Notes: generated by a model not told the origin, from the sequence alone. A stretch of DNA of 64,000 bases from Scolanthus callimorphus (GCA_033964015.1 CM066912.1:30404532-30468531); one strand, 5' to 3'; counted from the first letter of the stretch, positions 1-13,100 are shown. A program made the numbers and translations.

Positions 1-535
1 ATTTTGAAATTGGATAGTTTAAGTCTATGTATGAATGCTATATTATTAATGAATAACAGGGCTCCATACTTGTTCAATGAAAAAAATGAATTCAAAATTT
101 CTCAGGAACACCAAACTGGATCTGGCCTACTGAATTTTCACTGAATTTTTTTCTTAATAGTAAAGCATGGAGTCCAATATATAATACTCATAGTACTCCT
201 GTTATGTAAACTGTACGACTTTGTATACAGACCCTATTTTGTGATACATTTTCACAAGCCACCCCCCCACACAATGTCAAGCCGCTGGGGGGGGGGGGGG
301 GGGGAGGTGCAGCAAGCAGCAAGCAGCAAGGGGTGGGGATTTGACATTTTTTAAATTTTTACAGAAAAAATTCCCCACCATTGGGCCAAAATACAGTGTC
401 AAATCTTGGTCAATATTCCTACCCCAGGCTGTATGATTTCATAAAATTTGTCAGTCGTGTGACTTATGGCAATGAACCTACGAGATAGTTACCAGACTAA
501 TGACCAAAGAGCCCGACCCCCGGGAAAGTCCAAGA
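1..535. other. Intergenic, no gene seen
   Basis: No splice-bounded coding segment is visible on either strand. The stretch holds a poly-G run at about 287-304 next to a short CAGCAAG direct repeat, and is otherwise unremarkable. It lies downstream of the minus-strand gene that follows and may contain its 3' untranslated region. Confidence 0.4.
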
Positions 536-763
536 TCAAATAACCACCTCCACTTTGTCGTCCATTTCTTTCACGAATGTCTTAACGAAAAACAGAAGAT
601 AGTTTCTCTCCACCACAGATTCACGGGAATCACCTAAATACTCCACTGTGCAAATTTGAAGCTGCCTGGGAGTGCATGAATACAGAAGAAATGCTTCCCA
701 ATATGCGAACTTTTGCAGAGCTGCTAATCGTTGAGACGTCTCTACATGACTAACTAGAAGTTT
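536..763 (-). CDS. Unrecognised gene, last seen exon
   Basis: Seventy-five codons open from a good acceptor (pyrimidine tract then ATTAG) to TGA. The composition (for example FAYWEAFLLYSCTPRQLQ) looks protein-coding rather than random. Confidence 0.45.
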   Translation of the reverse strand, partial: KLLVSHVETSQRLAALQKFAYWEAFLLYSCTPRQLQICTVEYLGDSRESVVERNYLLFFVKTFVKEMDDKVEVVI

Positions 764-1875
764 CTAATAGAAAGTGAAGTGCTCGCAGCAGCAGACAATG
801 CGCCTCCTCTGCATGGTGCTAAACAACCAATAGAAATCGCCAGAAGAGCAATATCCAAGGCAAAGGATTTCTTGCATCTTCATCTTGTTTATCACACTTG
901 CCTGTGCTCCATGCTTGAGTTTTAGGCTTCACTAAGGGTGATACAAATCTTATTGTGTTCAATTTTAACACTCAAAGATAAAATTTGTATCTCCATATGG
1001 CCATGTAATATTGTCTGGTATGCATGCAGCTTATGAGGTGTAGACTGAATGTGAGATAAATATTCACTTGGTGTGTTATAAAACAACAGTATATTTGCCA
1101 GAAATTTAGACCATCAAAATAACAAAATGTAAGAATATCGAAAAAAAATAAAAACAATTATTTTTAATTTCAGAAATAGCTTTTAATTAAATTTTTCATC
1201 TCTCAGATTAAAACAGATCCCTACCAGTAATATTGTTGGATTTATCCATCAGATTTTCTTGTAAATTATTCCCGAATAATGTGTGTGCAATTGTAATCAG
1301 TTTTTTGGCTGGCTATTAAAAAATTTTCTAAGTAACATCACTGGAATTTATTCTTGTGCCGAGTCCACAAAAAGAAAAGAAAAGAATCCAAAAGTAAGCA
1401 CACAAAAAATATCACTCAATCAGTCAAGTTTATTTATGATTAATACACTGTTTATAGGAAATGAATATATTAATTACATATTTTCATCTGTTTACAATTG
1501 TAATGGAAGTTAACCCAAAGCCCAATTAGCCACAAAAAGTCGTCAGCTTGTTTAGGGGAAATTGCATATTGAAACAATAACATTTTTCAACTACTTGTAA
1601 ACTGTGTAAGATTAATATCAGCTAAGCTAAAAAAACCTATGTATTTGGAGAATTCCCCTCTCTAGGGCCAAGTAGCTTTAAAGAAATCCACCAAAGAATA
1701 TTAGTCCCTCTGCAGTCGGCAAATTGTTCGTGAAATTGTTGTCAAAATACGCTTCAAAAACATCTACAAATATGCAATCACGACTGACAAGGCATATGAC
1801 TGTTACTTACCGATAATCTCCGAATTTAAACAACAATTTCTGTAAACCGATCGACAAATCGTGAATGTTTTCCAT
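536..1875 (-). CDS. Unrecognised multi-exon gene, partial model
   Basis: Four minus-strand exons can be linked by phase: 1875-1811 (starts MENIHDLSIGLQ, donor GTAAGT, phase 0 to 2), 1312-1225 (starts PAKKLITIAH, phase 0 to 1), 931-828 (KPKTQAWSTG... ends WRFLL, phase 1 to 0) and 763-536 (starts KLLVSHVETS, ends KVEVVI then TGA). The last three join in frame with AG/GT borders and a pyrimidine-rich acceptor before 763. One exon (phase 2 to 0) between 1811 and 1312 is missing from the model. The peptide is helix-like, rich in Leu, Phe and Trp, with no motif I recognise, so no function is proposed. The final exon could instead splice at a weak GTGGTT donor about 12 bases before the stop. Confidence 0.42.
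828..931 (-). CDS. Unrecognised gene, internal exon
   Basis: Phase 1 to 0, acceptor CACCCTTAG, weaker donor GTTGTT. The peptide contains DKQDEDARNPLPWILL and joins both neighbours in frame. Confidence 0.38.
1225..1312 (-). CDS. Unrecognised gene, internal exon
   Basis: Open in phase 0 to 1, acceptor TTTTTTAATAG, donor GTAGGG. The peptide starts PAKKLITIAHTLFG and ends KSNNIT. Confidence 0.38.
1811..1875 (-). CDS. Unrecognised gene, first exon
   Basis: Begins with ATG at 1875 and encodes MENIHDLSIGLQ..., ending KFGDY plus a split Arg codon at a consensus GTAAGT donor. The start lies 21 bases from a perfect 100-base hairpin repeat, which would fall in the 5' untranslated region or promoter. 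Confidence 0.45.
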
Positions 1876-1895
1876 CTTGACAAGAATGGCGTCGC

Positions 1896-1997
1896 CAACC
1901 TCGTTCCCAGGGTCTTCTGGGTAATTTCCAAGATGGCGGGTCATTCGGATGACCCGCCATCTTGGAAATTACCCAGAAGACCCTGGGAACGAGGTTG
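1896..1997. mobile_element. Perfect hairpin MITE with 9-bp target duplication
   Basis: Two 48-base arms (1897-1944 and 1949-1996) are exact reverse complements around a TCGG loop. Direct repeats TGGCGTCGC flank it at 1887-1895 and 1998-2006. The end CAACCTCGTTCCCAGGG resembles the ends of elements at 20766 and 51716, which also have 9-bp duplications. A 9-bp duplication fits Mutator-like transposition, which is inference. Confidence 0.8.
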
Positions 1998-2400
1998 TGG
2001 CGTCGCTAACTCTCCGAGCAAAGGATCGGAAGTGACGTTTGCGAGATCTGCTGGCATGGTCGACTATAAAATTATTTTTGTACCGGAAGTTAGCATGGCA
2101 AGGCAAGATGGCAAGCCGTGTGTAGCACTTGAACGCTGATAGGCCAAAGTTAAGCCCGATCGGGCGAGGTTAGAAAGTGGATGGGTTACCACTGCGAAAT
2201 CGCAACTGTTGTAAGTAGTCAAACTGGAGAGACGATAAGTGGAAAGGTTGAAAGAAAGTGGAACGATTATTGGCGATAATCGAATGGCGCTAATCGAATC
2301 GAAATTGTGCTAACGCAGAATCGTGCAGAAGTCCCACATCATACCAATACTCCTTCATTTGCGCTGCGCGCGCATGAATGAGTAAAAATATATAGAGGAT

Positions 2401-2537
2401 ATTACACGGTGGCGCGAAGATATGAATTTTATTTTCGAGTGGCAAGAACAATATTTTACGAACGAGCGCAGCGAGTGAGTAAAATATTGTTTTTGACACG
2501 AGAAAATGAAATCCATATCTTCAAGCCACCGTGTAAT
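2401..2537. repeat. Hairpin MITE
   Basis: Ends ATTACACGGTGGC and GCCACCGTGTAAT are inverted, and the arms continue through AAGATATGAA/CCATATCTT and AATATTTTAC/GTAAAATATT. A related fragment with AACAATATTTTACGAA lies at about 30786. Confidence 0.7.
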
Positions 2538-3891
2538 GTTCTTTTTATTGTATGGATTAGAATTGACATAGCGGCAAAATATTACAAATTGAACAACTCA
2601 CTTGGTAAAGTCGAAAGTGTTTATTTGTGAAATGCTCCCTCAATCTTTCTGGTTCCCAGTGTCGTTAAGAACTAATTTCCCTTTTTGTGTTGCTGTAGCT
2701 TTCTCTGCCTTAGTTGAAATAAGGTTTTTCTCTTTAGAACTAGAACAAAACTTAGTTTTGTTGCTTAAAACTCGTGTGACCGAGCGAACGAGATTTCACT
2801 GCAGACGAAGTCAGGAAAACAACACTGCAAACGTGCACATCCGGGACATTCGGTACATAACTTTTTCATATTTTCACTAGTGAAGATATGGAAAATACGA
2901 GTGTTTTAGTTTCCGGTAAAACACTGGCATCCATGTAATAAACAAATATATTTCGGTCAGCCAGTACCCGACCTTCTTCAGTAGAGGCCTGCCGAGTGCA
3001 GTACGGGAAGGAACTATATTTAAACAAGCTCTTGATTTAAAGTATTAATGGTATCGATAAAGTTAATTGGTAATAAAAGAGCTTGTAATAATAGTCCAGT
3101 CAATCTATGCTCAAAAAAATTAAAAGGGGTCAACCGGGAACTAATTGCAACAAAAGCTTTTTCGACGGTTTTGTGCTACATTTAGTCCCCAAATGAACAT
3201 ACTAAAAGTCCCAAAAATCGGAGTGTAGGAACACGCCGAAAACGGCGATTGAAAATTCCCATACAAGGCTTGTATGAAAAACTACAGGGAGCCCAAATCT
3301 CGAAAAGTGCACAATATTTAATAGACTTGTCATAATTTTGAACATAAATGGCACACGTTTAGTTGTTTTATGGTATTGTTTAATAAATAATCACTCAATT
3401 CTATTTGGCGCAAGAGTATGGAATAGGAGGCGCCGGCAAGGAACACTTTTGTTCGTTGATAACAACCATACAAATCTCAGATTAACAAATATTTGATGAC
3501 AACATGGATTACCCGAGAAAAATTTTTTAAAATAATTGGGATCGAGATCGTTCACAACGTTTGACTGGTTTCCTGAAACCCTCAAAGTACTTCAAAGTCA
3601 AGCAAGTTAGATTTTTATTTCCTGCGTAATGTTGATATATTTTAAATTCATTCTTAGATGTGAATGTCCCTGAATATCTCTTCAGTTCATAGCCACAATG
3701 AACAATAGTTTGAAAGAGGTGGCCAGTTTTAGTGCGAGCTTAGCTTGCCTTCCCGCATGGTGTCGGTCCATGTTCTCGGCCCGACTTTCGCGCCCCTACG
3801 GGATAGATAAGGGCACGCGCGGCCTTCAAGAAGCATGCCAGCTCTCGATTCGCTCTCGATACTTGCTTCGCAAGTAAAATCGACTCCCTAA

Positions 3892-4661
3892 GGGACCGGT
3901 CGGAGAGGGGGGTGGAGGAGAAAATGGGGGGCCCTGATTTTTTTTAAGCGAACAGAAGGGGGGTCTTGAAAGGCGAAAATGGCAGTTAAGGGGGGTCTTG
4001 AGAAACAATTATTTTGTCTATATCAGCAAAAAGTCTAAAAAAATTTCGGCTCGCGCTACGCGCTCGCCATCTACTCAATCTTAACACTCCTGATCTTAAC
4101 ACTCCTGGAGACCCAGATACTGCCTTCAGAAAAGAGGGGGAGGTTTTAGTGACTTGCCATGATAGCCATTGTGGGAGACCTTATGTTAGGCTTGGAAATG
4201 GGATTGGAGTCACTGGGATTTGGCCAATAGAACTAGAAATGGGTCAATTTGCTTTTAACTGAACCAACAATGAAATATCAATGTCTGTAAAGAGTGGCTT
4301 TAAAAATTTGTGAACTGCTTTTAAAATTGCCCTACGACTGCAATACACAAACACTCTGTACACATGTCTAAAAGTCACTTTTTAACGCTAGGATTTTGAA
4401 AACTTTGACTGGGAAAACTTCAGGACTGGGATCTTGCGAAACTTTTGCACTGAGAAATGGGATTTGGACCCCCTTCAGGATATGTTTGAATCATTTTGAC
4501 TGACATGGATGGAGGGGAAGGGGGGTCCTGAAATGTTTCAATCTATCAGAGGGGGGCTCCCGAAAACAATCAATGCTATCAGGTGGGGTTCTTGAATTTT
4601 TTTTGGATCACAAGTATTTTCTCCTCCACCCCCCTCTCCGACATAAATAATGACCGGTCCC
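3892..4661. mobile_element. Nested Harbinger-like MITE
   Basis: Inverted ends GGGACCGGTC followed by GGAGAGGGGGGTGGAGGAG, flanked on both sides by TAA (3889-3891 and 4662-4664). TAA/TTA three-base duplications are characteristic of PIF/Harbinger elements. No transposase is present; the superfamily call is inference. Confidence 0.72.
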
Positions 4662-5970
4662 TAAAGCACAGTAAACAAAAAGGAAATATCTCAATCTCGA
4701 AAGGGGAAATGTTCTTGTCTGTATCTATAATAGCAAACCTGGCTAAGCTGGACATGATTTAAGGTACCAGTGCGGTCTTAAAACGGACAGGCGAGACCTC
4801 GTCCCCCGAACCACAGAATCGCCTTCCAACATCCATTGTTGCTGAAAAGTGTATTTATAAGTCAGACAGCGAAACCAGTCAGTGAGATCAAGGTGTGAAG
4901 ATTGGGGATGGAAATTGCGCGGTGACATCCTCGTCAGGCCCGTAGCTCGCATTCTTGGAGAGGGGTTCGTTGTCCTCAGTTTTACAGAAAAAGAAATATT
5001 GTACAAACCAAGTGTATAGCATTTTGTCGTGTTTCCTTCCTGTTTTGTGACCAAAAGCCTGATTTTACTGGAATGAAGCCGAAGGGGATTCGTTCGAATC
5101 TCTGAAACATCCCACCTACGGGCCTGATCGTATCGCCCCTCCTCACTCTGACCGACCAGCGGCTCCACAGTAACGTCTCCATATTGGACGCTACAACTGC
5201 ATTCAGGACTGCAGTATTCTCCGGTGCTCTTGCGAAAGCACGACCTTGAGATTTAAATTGTCATTGAGGACAATGTAAGGGACCCGCGTGCACCAACTCT
5301 ACTATATGGCGTCTTTGATGAGAGTCCTGAGGACACGGACTGAGACCAAGGTCAACTGGCAAACTTGGCCTCCTCTTTGGTGGCTATTAATAACACTGAA
5401 TATGAATTCAAGGTCATCTAATAATATATAATCTATATCAACATACGCTAGAAATAAGAAGCCAACTTGCCTTGACTTTGACTTTGAGGGTTTCAGGAAC
5501 CAGTTAATGTGTTAGCTAAACGATCTCGTGCGGACATCTCGATCCCAATTATTTTTATTTTTCTCTTGTTATTGTCTTAAATGTCTGCGTAATCCATGTT
5601 AACATCAAATATTTGTTAATCTGAGATAGTATGGCTATCAACGGAGATAATTTATCGAACAAAAGCGTCACTAGCTGGCGCCTCCTATTCCAGATATCAA
5701 AACTCTGAGGAAATAGAATTGAGTGATTATTTAATAAAAAAGTACGAAAATACAACTAAAACCTGTACTATTTATGTTCAAAATTGTGTTTCAGAATAAT
5801 TCGAATCATTTGCATTGTCAAAGTTTCATCAAATGACTCTATTTTAATGTTCTGCATTTTTCGAGATTTGGGCTCCCTGTGGTTTTTCATACAAGCTTTG
5901 TATGGGATTTTCGGCGTGTTCCTGTACTCCGAGTTTTTTGGGACTTTTAGTATGTTCATTTGGGGACTAA

Positions 5971-6574
5971 TGCACCAGTCAATTGACAGCCCCGCACCCC
6001 CCCATTCGCGCATTAGCGGGGCATTCACTTTTTGGCAAATGAAAGGCAGTAGCGCCTCGGTTTGCGGGAACAATCTGAGAGGTGAATGCACCGTCCCCAG
6101 GGTAATAATTAAGAGTGAATGCACTCCTTGCCCAATGAATTTAGAAGATAACACAAAGGATTTTTACTCACTGAAAAGAGTCATGTCAATGGTGCCCAGT
6201 TTTCAATGCAGCCGCAGCCGATCGCAAAGCGTAATAAAACCATATTTTTCTACTTGCATGTACTTTCGCTAGTGTAGATTAAAATGTAATACGTTTAATT
6301 CAAGTAACAAAAATCTGTATTTGTCGTTTCTTTTGTGAAGTAAAGGGGTGTTCATATGGAGGTGAAGCAGCCCGGAAAGCGGGCTGGTTTCTGTTGTGTT
6401 GTGTCCCGGGCAAGAGAGTGATTCCCCGCTCGATGTACTGTGTGGAAGCCGTGAAAGAAAGTGCATCTCCCGACCAACGGGGCAGTAATGTAGTGTGAAT
6501 TCTGTACGAAAGCCCCGCTAGTACCCCGCTAATGCGCGAATGGGGGGGTGCGGGGCTGTCAATTGACTGGTGCA
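5971..6574. mobile_element. Nested Harbinger-like MITE inside right arm
   Basis: Inverted ends TGCACCAGTCAATTGACAGC with TAA duplicated at 5968-5970 and 6575-6577. The intact left arm of the host element gives the empty site, reading GGGGACTAAATGTAG in the same orientation, so the insertion boundaries are exact. Its ends resemble those of the 56304 element. Confidence 0.85.
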
Positions 6575-6650
6575 TAAATGTAGCACAAAAGCGTCGAAAA
6601 AGCTTTTGTTGCAATTAGTTCCCGGTCAAACCGTAGATTGACTGGACTAT

Positions 6651-7161
6651 AAGTTTTAACTATTAAAACAGTTTCTTCAGGGAAACCTCACATTCAATGT
6701 AGTTTCTTTACGCTGTTTACGGTTTTTGTCAAAAATTTCCCGCCATTTTTGTGTTGCCAAGTGATAAAGTGACGCCCATTGCTATCCATATTTGGTGATG
6801 TAGACAATGATTTTCCAAATATGGCACGCGCGGACAAAAGACTCCACTTTGAACAAATCGATAGCACCGGTCTCAACCAAAATATGCAGCTCAAAATATG
6901 ATTTATTCATAACATTTGAGAGGGAAAATGCTCGAAAATTCATTTCTCTGAGTGATTTCATCACTTAGTTAACTTAAGAAGTCCATGAAGAGTTTAGTTC
7001 TTTTTCTGGGAGAATTTAATGAGAATGCATGGTGCGAGCTATGGAAATCATGGAAAACTTAGCGCGAGGTCGCACATGTAAACACTGAGAAATCGACGGT
7101 TGCTGACCTGAAATCTGGCCTTGAAAGTTCCTGAAATTGTTAATAGTTACAGGAAAACGTC
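6651..7161 (+). promoter_or_regulatory. Upstream region of the IRAG-like gene
   Basis: About 500 bases of non-repetitive sequence separate the last upstream transposon from the predicted ATG at 7162. No TATA box stands out. Non-coding 5' exons could lie here; position is the only basis for the call. Confidence 0.3.
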
Positions 7162-7173
7162 ATGAATTTGTCG
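7162..7173 (+). CDS. irag2: IRAG-like exon 1 (start)
   Basis: ATG AAT TTG TCG directly before a consensus GTAAGT donor; phase 0. This start is chosen because it joins exon 2 in frame; a further upstream start has not been excluded. Confidence 0.6.
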
Positions 7174-10100
7174 GTAAGTCGAGAAGTCACGCTAATGTTA
7201 TATTTAACTGTCGCAGAGGCGATGCGGTGTGCCGCAAATCTCCCAATCTTTGAACCTAAAGTCAACGGCGGTTCTCATCGCGATTCCAATCTTCAACTTC
7301 AAATGGCCAGCTTAGTTCTCTGTTTACAGTCCCTCTGGCCTAGTTCTAACTGATATCCGTGTTTAATTGTTATTACTAGGGTGTGGAAAGTCTGGAATTA
7401 TCAGCGGAAAACCAAGATATATCCCATGTTAAGGAGGAAGCAATTCTCGACGGGTTGTTTTATGCATGCGATGTTGACGAGTCCGGTAAAGTTCCAGTCT
7501 CTCGTCTCATAAACTACTTACGAAATGCTGTAGCTAAAGACTCCAATGATAATCCCTCAGAGGTAAGAACAACAGATATGTTTTCCTCAACACATAAATC
7601 ACACTCAGTTATTTTGCTTTCCCAACGTTCAAATATATACGTTTACTTTTGAAGCCTGCAAAAAATAATAAAACCACCTCGCGCCTTGCTGTTGCAAAAA
7701 TGTCTAAAAAAGACGAGTTATTCGCACTATTTAGGGAGTTTTTTATTTGTATTTAGCTCTAAAATGTCTCCGTTATTATGAAGAATTAACGAATCTTTTG
7801 TTACAATGCAATGTGGGGTTTAGGTGAAGATTTGTAATCGATAAACCGATTTTCGTTGACACTTGGTATAAATTTGCTTTTCTAAAGTCATGTCATTTGG
7901 AGGGAAGTCTGGATGAAATGTTTACTTTCGGTAAATTGTTTATATTTTGTCGAAAAGCCGTCATAGATATTGAGATATGTGTGTGAACCGATCAAGTATT
8001 CACCGGGAAAAACCTTGAAAAAGAAAAAAATACAAAGCATTTTCGAAAACTGCATATATTGTGGACCACCAGTCCCTTCAGCATTTTATTTTGATATTGA
8101 AAATTGAGTAAATTTATGCCAAGTTATCTTAATTAATATTCTTTCAATCATTTACATGTGCCTTTCAAGTTCAAGTCCTCTCAAACTCATCACTTTTAAT
8201 TGATGTCGTTCTTTTCCATTTTTCACAAAAAAAGTGATCATGACATAATTTTCTTGAGTGTTATTTTTCTATTATTTTTTTATTTTTACTAGATCAGGAG
8301 TGTACTGGAAATCTATTTCAAATCTGTTTTTTTGTATTTAATCAAATTTATATTCAAATTTATAGCACCCGATTTTTGGCTAACACAAATTTGATCTAAA
8401 TTTATTAATTTTTTTATTGTAACATATCTAAATGATAATAAAATGTAACAAACATATCAAATTTTGTATGGATTTCTTTTAGTATTCCCTTATCTATGTA
8501 ATCAATTAATAATCAACTGAATATCAAATTTTGTTAATAAGAATTGCAAATTATTTATTAACAGGTTTTAAACAAGTGCCATATATAAATGCCATTTGGA
8601 AATAATAAAGAAACAGCATTAAAAAGTTTTGCACATTGAACCTTAAAATGCCAGAGTAACTTAATTTCTCACCAAAATGTCCTGAAGGTCTGTCAAAGCC
8701 AGTTATCAACAGCCTATAAGACAGAAAGCTTATACAGTCGAAGCTCTCGTAAGCGACCACCTCGGGAACTGAAAATTGCGGTCATTAACAGAGCTGGTTG
8801 CTTACGAGAATGGCTCTCGTAAGCGACCACCAAGCGGCTTCCTACTTGAACAATAGGTGTTGGTCACTTACGAGAGCTTAGTACAATAAATCTAGAAAAA
8901 ACCATGTGATATACTAATGCTTAAATTCATTTATTTCCGACTTTAATTAAGAATAGATACCGCAAATATGTACATAGAAAATAACATTTCACCGGTGCAG
9001 CTTGTATCAGTTTAGATATTTATGAGGTGATGACTGATGTTTTAAAGACAAAAGTACTACGGTTGCTTACCAGAGCTTAAAAACAATAGAAAATCTCTGT
9101 TGGTGATTTGAAATTGTGGTCGCTAACGGAGCTGGTCGCATCGATAAGGTGGTCGCTCACGAGAGCTTGAAATAACAGAGTTTATGTGACTTCAAACGGG
9201 TTTCGAGAAAATGCTCATTATGGGAGCTGGTCGCTTACGAGAGCGGTCGAACAGAGAGCTTCAACTGTATACAGCTCTCTCAAATTGTAATTGTGCAACT
9301 AAAATTTGTATTAAAATGCTTGTAATTTTGTCTTTTATACATACGTTCTATTTGGATTTTAATTTACTTAATCTTACCATCTTACCCTAAGCTACCAGTA
9401 GGCAGCTTTCAACTCTTATAATACAGTTTGTATCTATCATTATCAAACCTCAGATCACTTGCTCTAGTATTCAAGGTGATCTCACCTTATGGTACACTAT
9501 ACACTTAATGATTGCTCTTGAGGGAAACAGCGAGTTTTGTTTTCCCTCAAATGTATCCTGAGACGAAGTCGAGAGGATTTCCAGAGGGTTCAGTCATTAA
9601 GTGTTTTATTATAAAAAGTGTTTTATTATAAAAAGAAATTTACGGTAAAAATAACAAGCAACTTTCCCACCGAAATTTCCAGCTCTAGTGATGGTGCCCG
9701 TGCGGGCAACTATTTTTTAATAATTAAAAATTCATAATTAATAAAATAAAATTAATAAAAATTAATAATTGTAGCCCACGCGGGCTACATTTGAGTTTGT
9801 ACTAACTTTACTTTGATCAAATATTAAACACAAGCTATATAATATAAAAAAGGATTGTTTGTCAAACAAATTCTTCCTACATCTAGCGAGATATTTTAGC
9901 AGTTTTGGGAAACAAAAACTATATTAAATCACCATACCAGTAGTTAAACCCAGCATAAGACAGGATTTTTATGCCCAATTGAGATATTTTTTAGAATCTG
10001 CAAAAAACCTCTTTGAGAGCAAGAAATCAGCTGATTTCTGAATAATAATTTAATGATTATTGCGCAGATTAACAAATAATTTGATCAAATGCGGCAATAC

Positions 10101-13100
10101 AATATTGAATTAAATATAATTACAAAATCATAAAAGGAAGCATGACACCTCTATGAGGCATATTTTTGAGCCCTGCAACCAGAAGGGCTTTAAAAGAGAC
10201 CAAACCTTTTTTTCACTGGTTAAATCATATTCCAGTCTGATGACTGCTAGTAATTTTGTCTCTTTGATGGCTTTTTGGCTCCAAGCCGACCCCTTATTGC
10301 CATTGAATGGCTTCACTCCTTAGAGATTAAACAGCAGGGATGAGAGACAGATTGAAATTTAGAAAAGCAATTTTTTTTTATCCCAATCCTGATGTATCCA
10401 ATAGAGCGGTTTTCACATGACTGTCATGAAACAGTGAATCGCAAAGTTATTAAACACCAATTCTGAACAAAGCCTATAGGAGTAATTACAAGTAATTGCA
10501 AATTACTCACGACAGTCATGTAAATCCACTCTATGTAAATAACATGTTGATATACTGATCACTTGACGTTTATTGTTAAATGTAGAAAATCCCCTTCCCC
10601 TTACAGTGTGGGCAGGTACTGTAAAATACATCTTGACTTGCCAGTTTAGAATATGTAAATCACTTTTTTATAATTTTGAAAAATATACTTTAACCAGTGG
10701 CCAGGGTGTCAATTGATTTCTTAAGTAGAAAGCCAAACTGCTGTCTATAGCGCTGCTCACCCTGACGTCATCCTTTGTTAGTAATGTGCCAACCAGAGAT
10801 CGATTGGTTCACAGAACAAAGGGCGCTATTCAATCTACGTTTGGCATATTAGCATTACAATGACAATGTTGATAAACAGTGAATAGCGCTATCAGTTAGC
10901 AGCTGTAAGGTGTGCGAGGCAGAGTCTGGCTAAAGAGGTGAGAATATTTGAAATTCTGTGTGCATGAACGTTTACCTACGTTTTGAGAGCTCATTGAAGA
11001 TTCATGTGTTCATACTTTCTTTTTTTCAAGGAAGTAAATTCCTGAAGTAGCCAATAGTGAAGTAAAGGGTTACACAAACCAGTTGCTTCGGCATATTGAC
11101 ACCCCTGATTGACAAATTTGGCATAATTGAAAATGTTTGTTCTCATTCCTATGTCGTCCTGAAGTAATGATTTTTTACTCATGTTTTATTTGATGTAGTT
11201 TGCAGACAAGCTGGATGACTTATCACTGATACTAGATCCAGATGGCAAGGATGTACATATAAGTCTTATGAGTTATCAGGCAGGCATAACTGAATGGATT
11301 GATGACATAAGAAAGGGAAGGTCTGTATATATTAAAGGAAGACATTCAAAAAGACCATTTTTACAGAGTGGACACAGAAAGCAGGAATACTGAACAAAAC
11401 TGATCAATCAGATTTGGTGTGAAAACAATCTACAACACTATTTGCCTTTGACATGGTGCTGCCATTTTGTTTCCAGAATGACCTGGCAAACAGAAAAAAG
11501 CAATGAGCCAATCAACTTTTTGGTTCTAAAAAAGTAAGAGTACTCTTTGGTAGCTTGATCAACTTTTGTACCACAAATCCCAGCATCAGGCTTCGCTTTT
11601 CAACATGAGCAAACCCGCATGCTGCTTGGCCTCATTTCCATGCTGAATAAATCGACTGAAAAATTCAAGATGGTGCTTGTGTGACAAAGGCAATTGCATC
11701 CATCCATGAAGTGTGACGCTTTTTTCACATAGGTTTTACTGTTCAAACCTACACGTTTTGTTGAAAAGTAGTCCAGTTCTTGCACTCTGTTTGGCTAAAA
11801 AAATATTGCAGATCAAAACTGCACTAGTGGGGACTCGTGGAAACGTGACTTCTCAACAAAGCGTGCACGCTTGAAACATAAACTGATGCAAAAAATCGTC
11901 ACACTTCATGGATGGATGTACAAAATCTGCTCCAACCAATTAGAGTGCACCTACAGTAAAAACAATTTTATTGGTAAAGTACAAATTTTGTCAGGATTGA
12001 TTGTCATGCCAAATCAGATTAAAAATCAGTTTTCTTCAGAGTATCGCATCCACTTTCTGTGGCTGTCTCTAAGGTTAGTTTAGTGTACATCAATCAGGAC
12101 ATGCAGAAATGCACGCAAAAAAGGAACCCATAAGAGTGCTGCTATGTGCTGTCCATACGTTCATTGGAGAGCTGAAAACAATATTCTGTTTCCTTGGTCT
12201 GAAGTATTCTTGACTATTCCAAATAATCTCGCTTTACATTTTTATAGTATGATCAGTACTGAAGGTCAGGATCTTCGTTTTTCTCCTGTGACTGTGAATT
12301 GCACAGTAAGTACAAACAGCATATAACGGAAGGGAAAGGCCTGTATCTACAATCCCCGCCAAAACTGTTGCCCTTCTCAACGTTTGAACCGCTATTCTTA
12401 AAATTTGGTTCCTTACAGGGCATCTGACAGGGTGCGGTGGTGCGGATCCGCACAATTTGGCCATTTCCGCACCTTCCGCACCTTGAGAGCTTTTTCTGCA
12501 CAATTTGAAAAAATTCTTGGAAATTCACTTCTTCAAGACCTCAGATCGTCTTTACAGTTATATATTTCTCATCAATTTCTAGCATTTTCTGAGGGATTTG
12601 GATGATAAAAGAACGAAAATCTCTAGAAAACTTGACTCTAAAAATTGCATATCGCTTCCTTGCTGAAATTTATGCCCAGACGTTCCTGGTAACCAAAATA
12701 GCCTGGGTCCTAGTTTTCACTTTCCTTGGAAAACGAGAGCTTGCTGAGAGTTTCTCATCGAATTTCTATCCAAAAACTTGCCCTTTTGAGTACAAAAATA
12801 TCCTGTTGATGGAGGTGCAACTTTCAGTATGTATAAATTGTTTTAGGCATTTAAATTTCCGCACAATTTGTATTTTTTTCCGCACAATTTGCCTTTTCTT
12901 CCGCACATTTTGCACTGAAATTTCCGCACAATTTCCAAAAAAATTTCCGCACCCTGTCAGATGCCCTGTCCTTAGGAGTCTCCCACCCACAAGCTCTTTT
13001 CTCCCCGCTTCCCCACCAATCAATGTAATTGTTTCTGTAGGGATATCATCAGGGTTTGTACGGTGCAGTTGGGATTCCAACATTGCACAGGTGGAGAGGG

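Larger units (their letters stand above)
3091..6650. mobile_element. Large inverted-repeat element with about 550-bp arms
   Basis: The left arm (about 3091-3610) matches the reverse complement of the right arm (about 5455-6650, interrupted by a later insertion). Terminal sequence ATAGTCCAGTCAATCTA is at both ends. No transposase frame survives between the arms, so it is non-autonomous. Two younger elements sit inside it (3892-4661 and 5971-6574). Confidence 0.8.

Noticed and set aside
2930..3010. Penelope-like element fragment (words around CGACCTTCTTCAG)
   Set aside because: The segment is too short and no reverse transcriptase or GIY-YIG remnant lies nearby.
5768..6614. Frames of 100-160 codons
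   Set aside because: They cross the arm of an inverted-repeat element and the nested MITE; no splice context or protein motif.
11199..11320. Exon 3 ending at the GTCTGT donor
   Set aside because: It shifts the frame and gives a stop in exon 5; the GTATAT donor four bases later fits both following exons.
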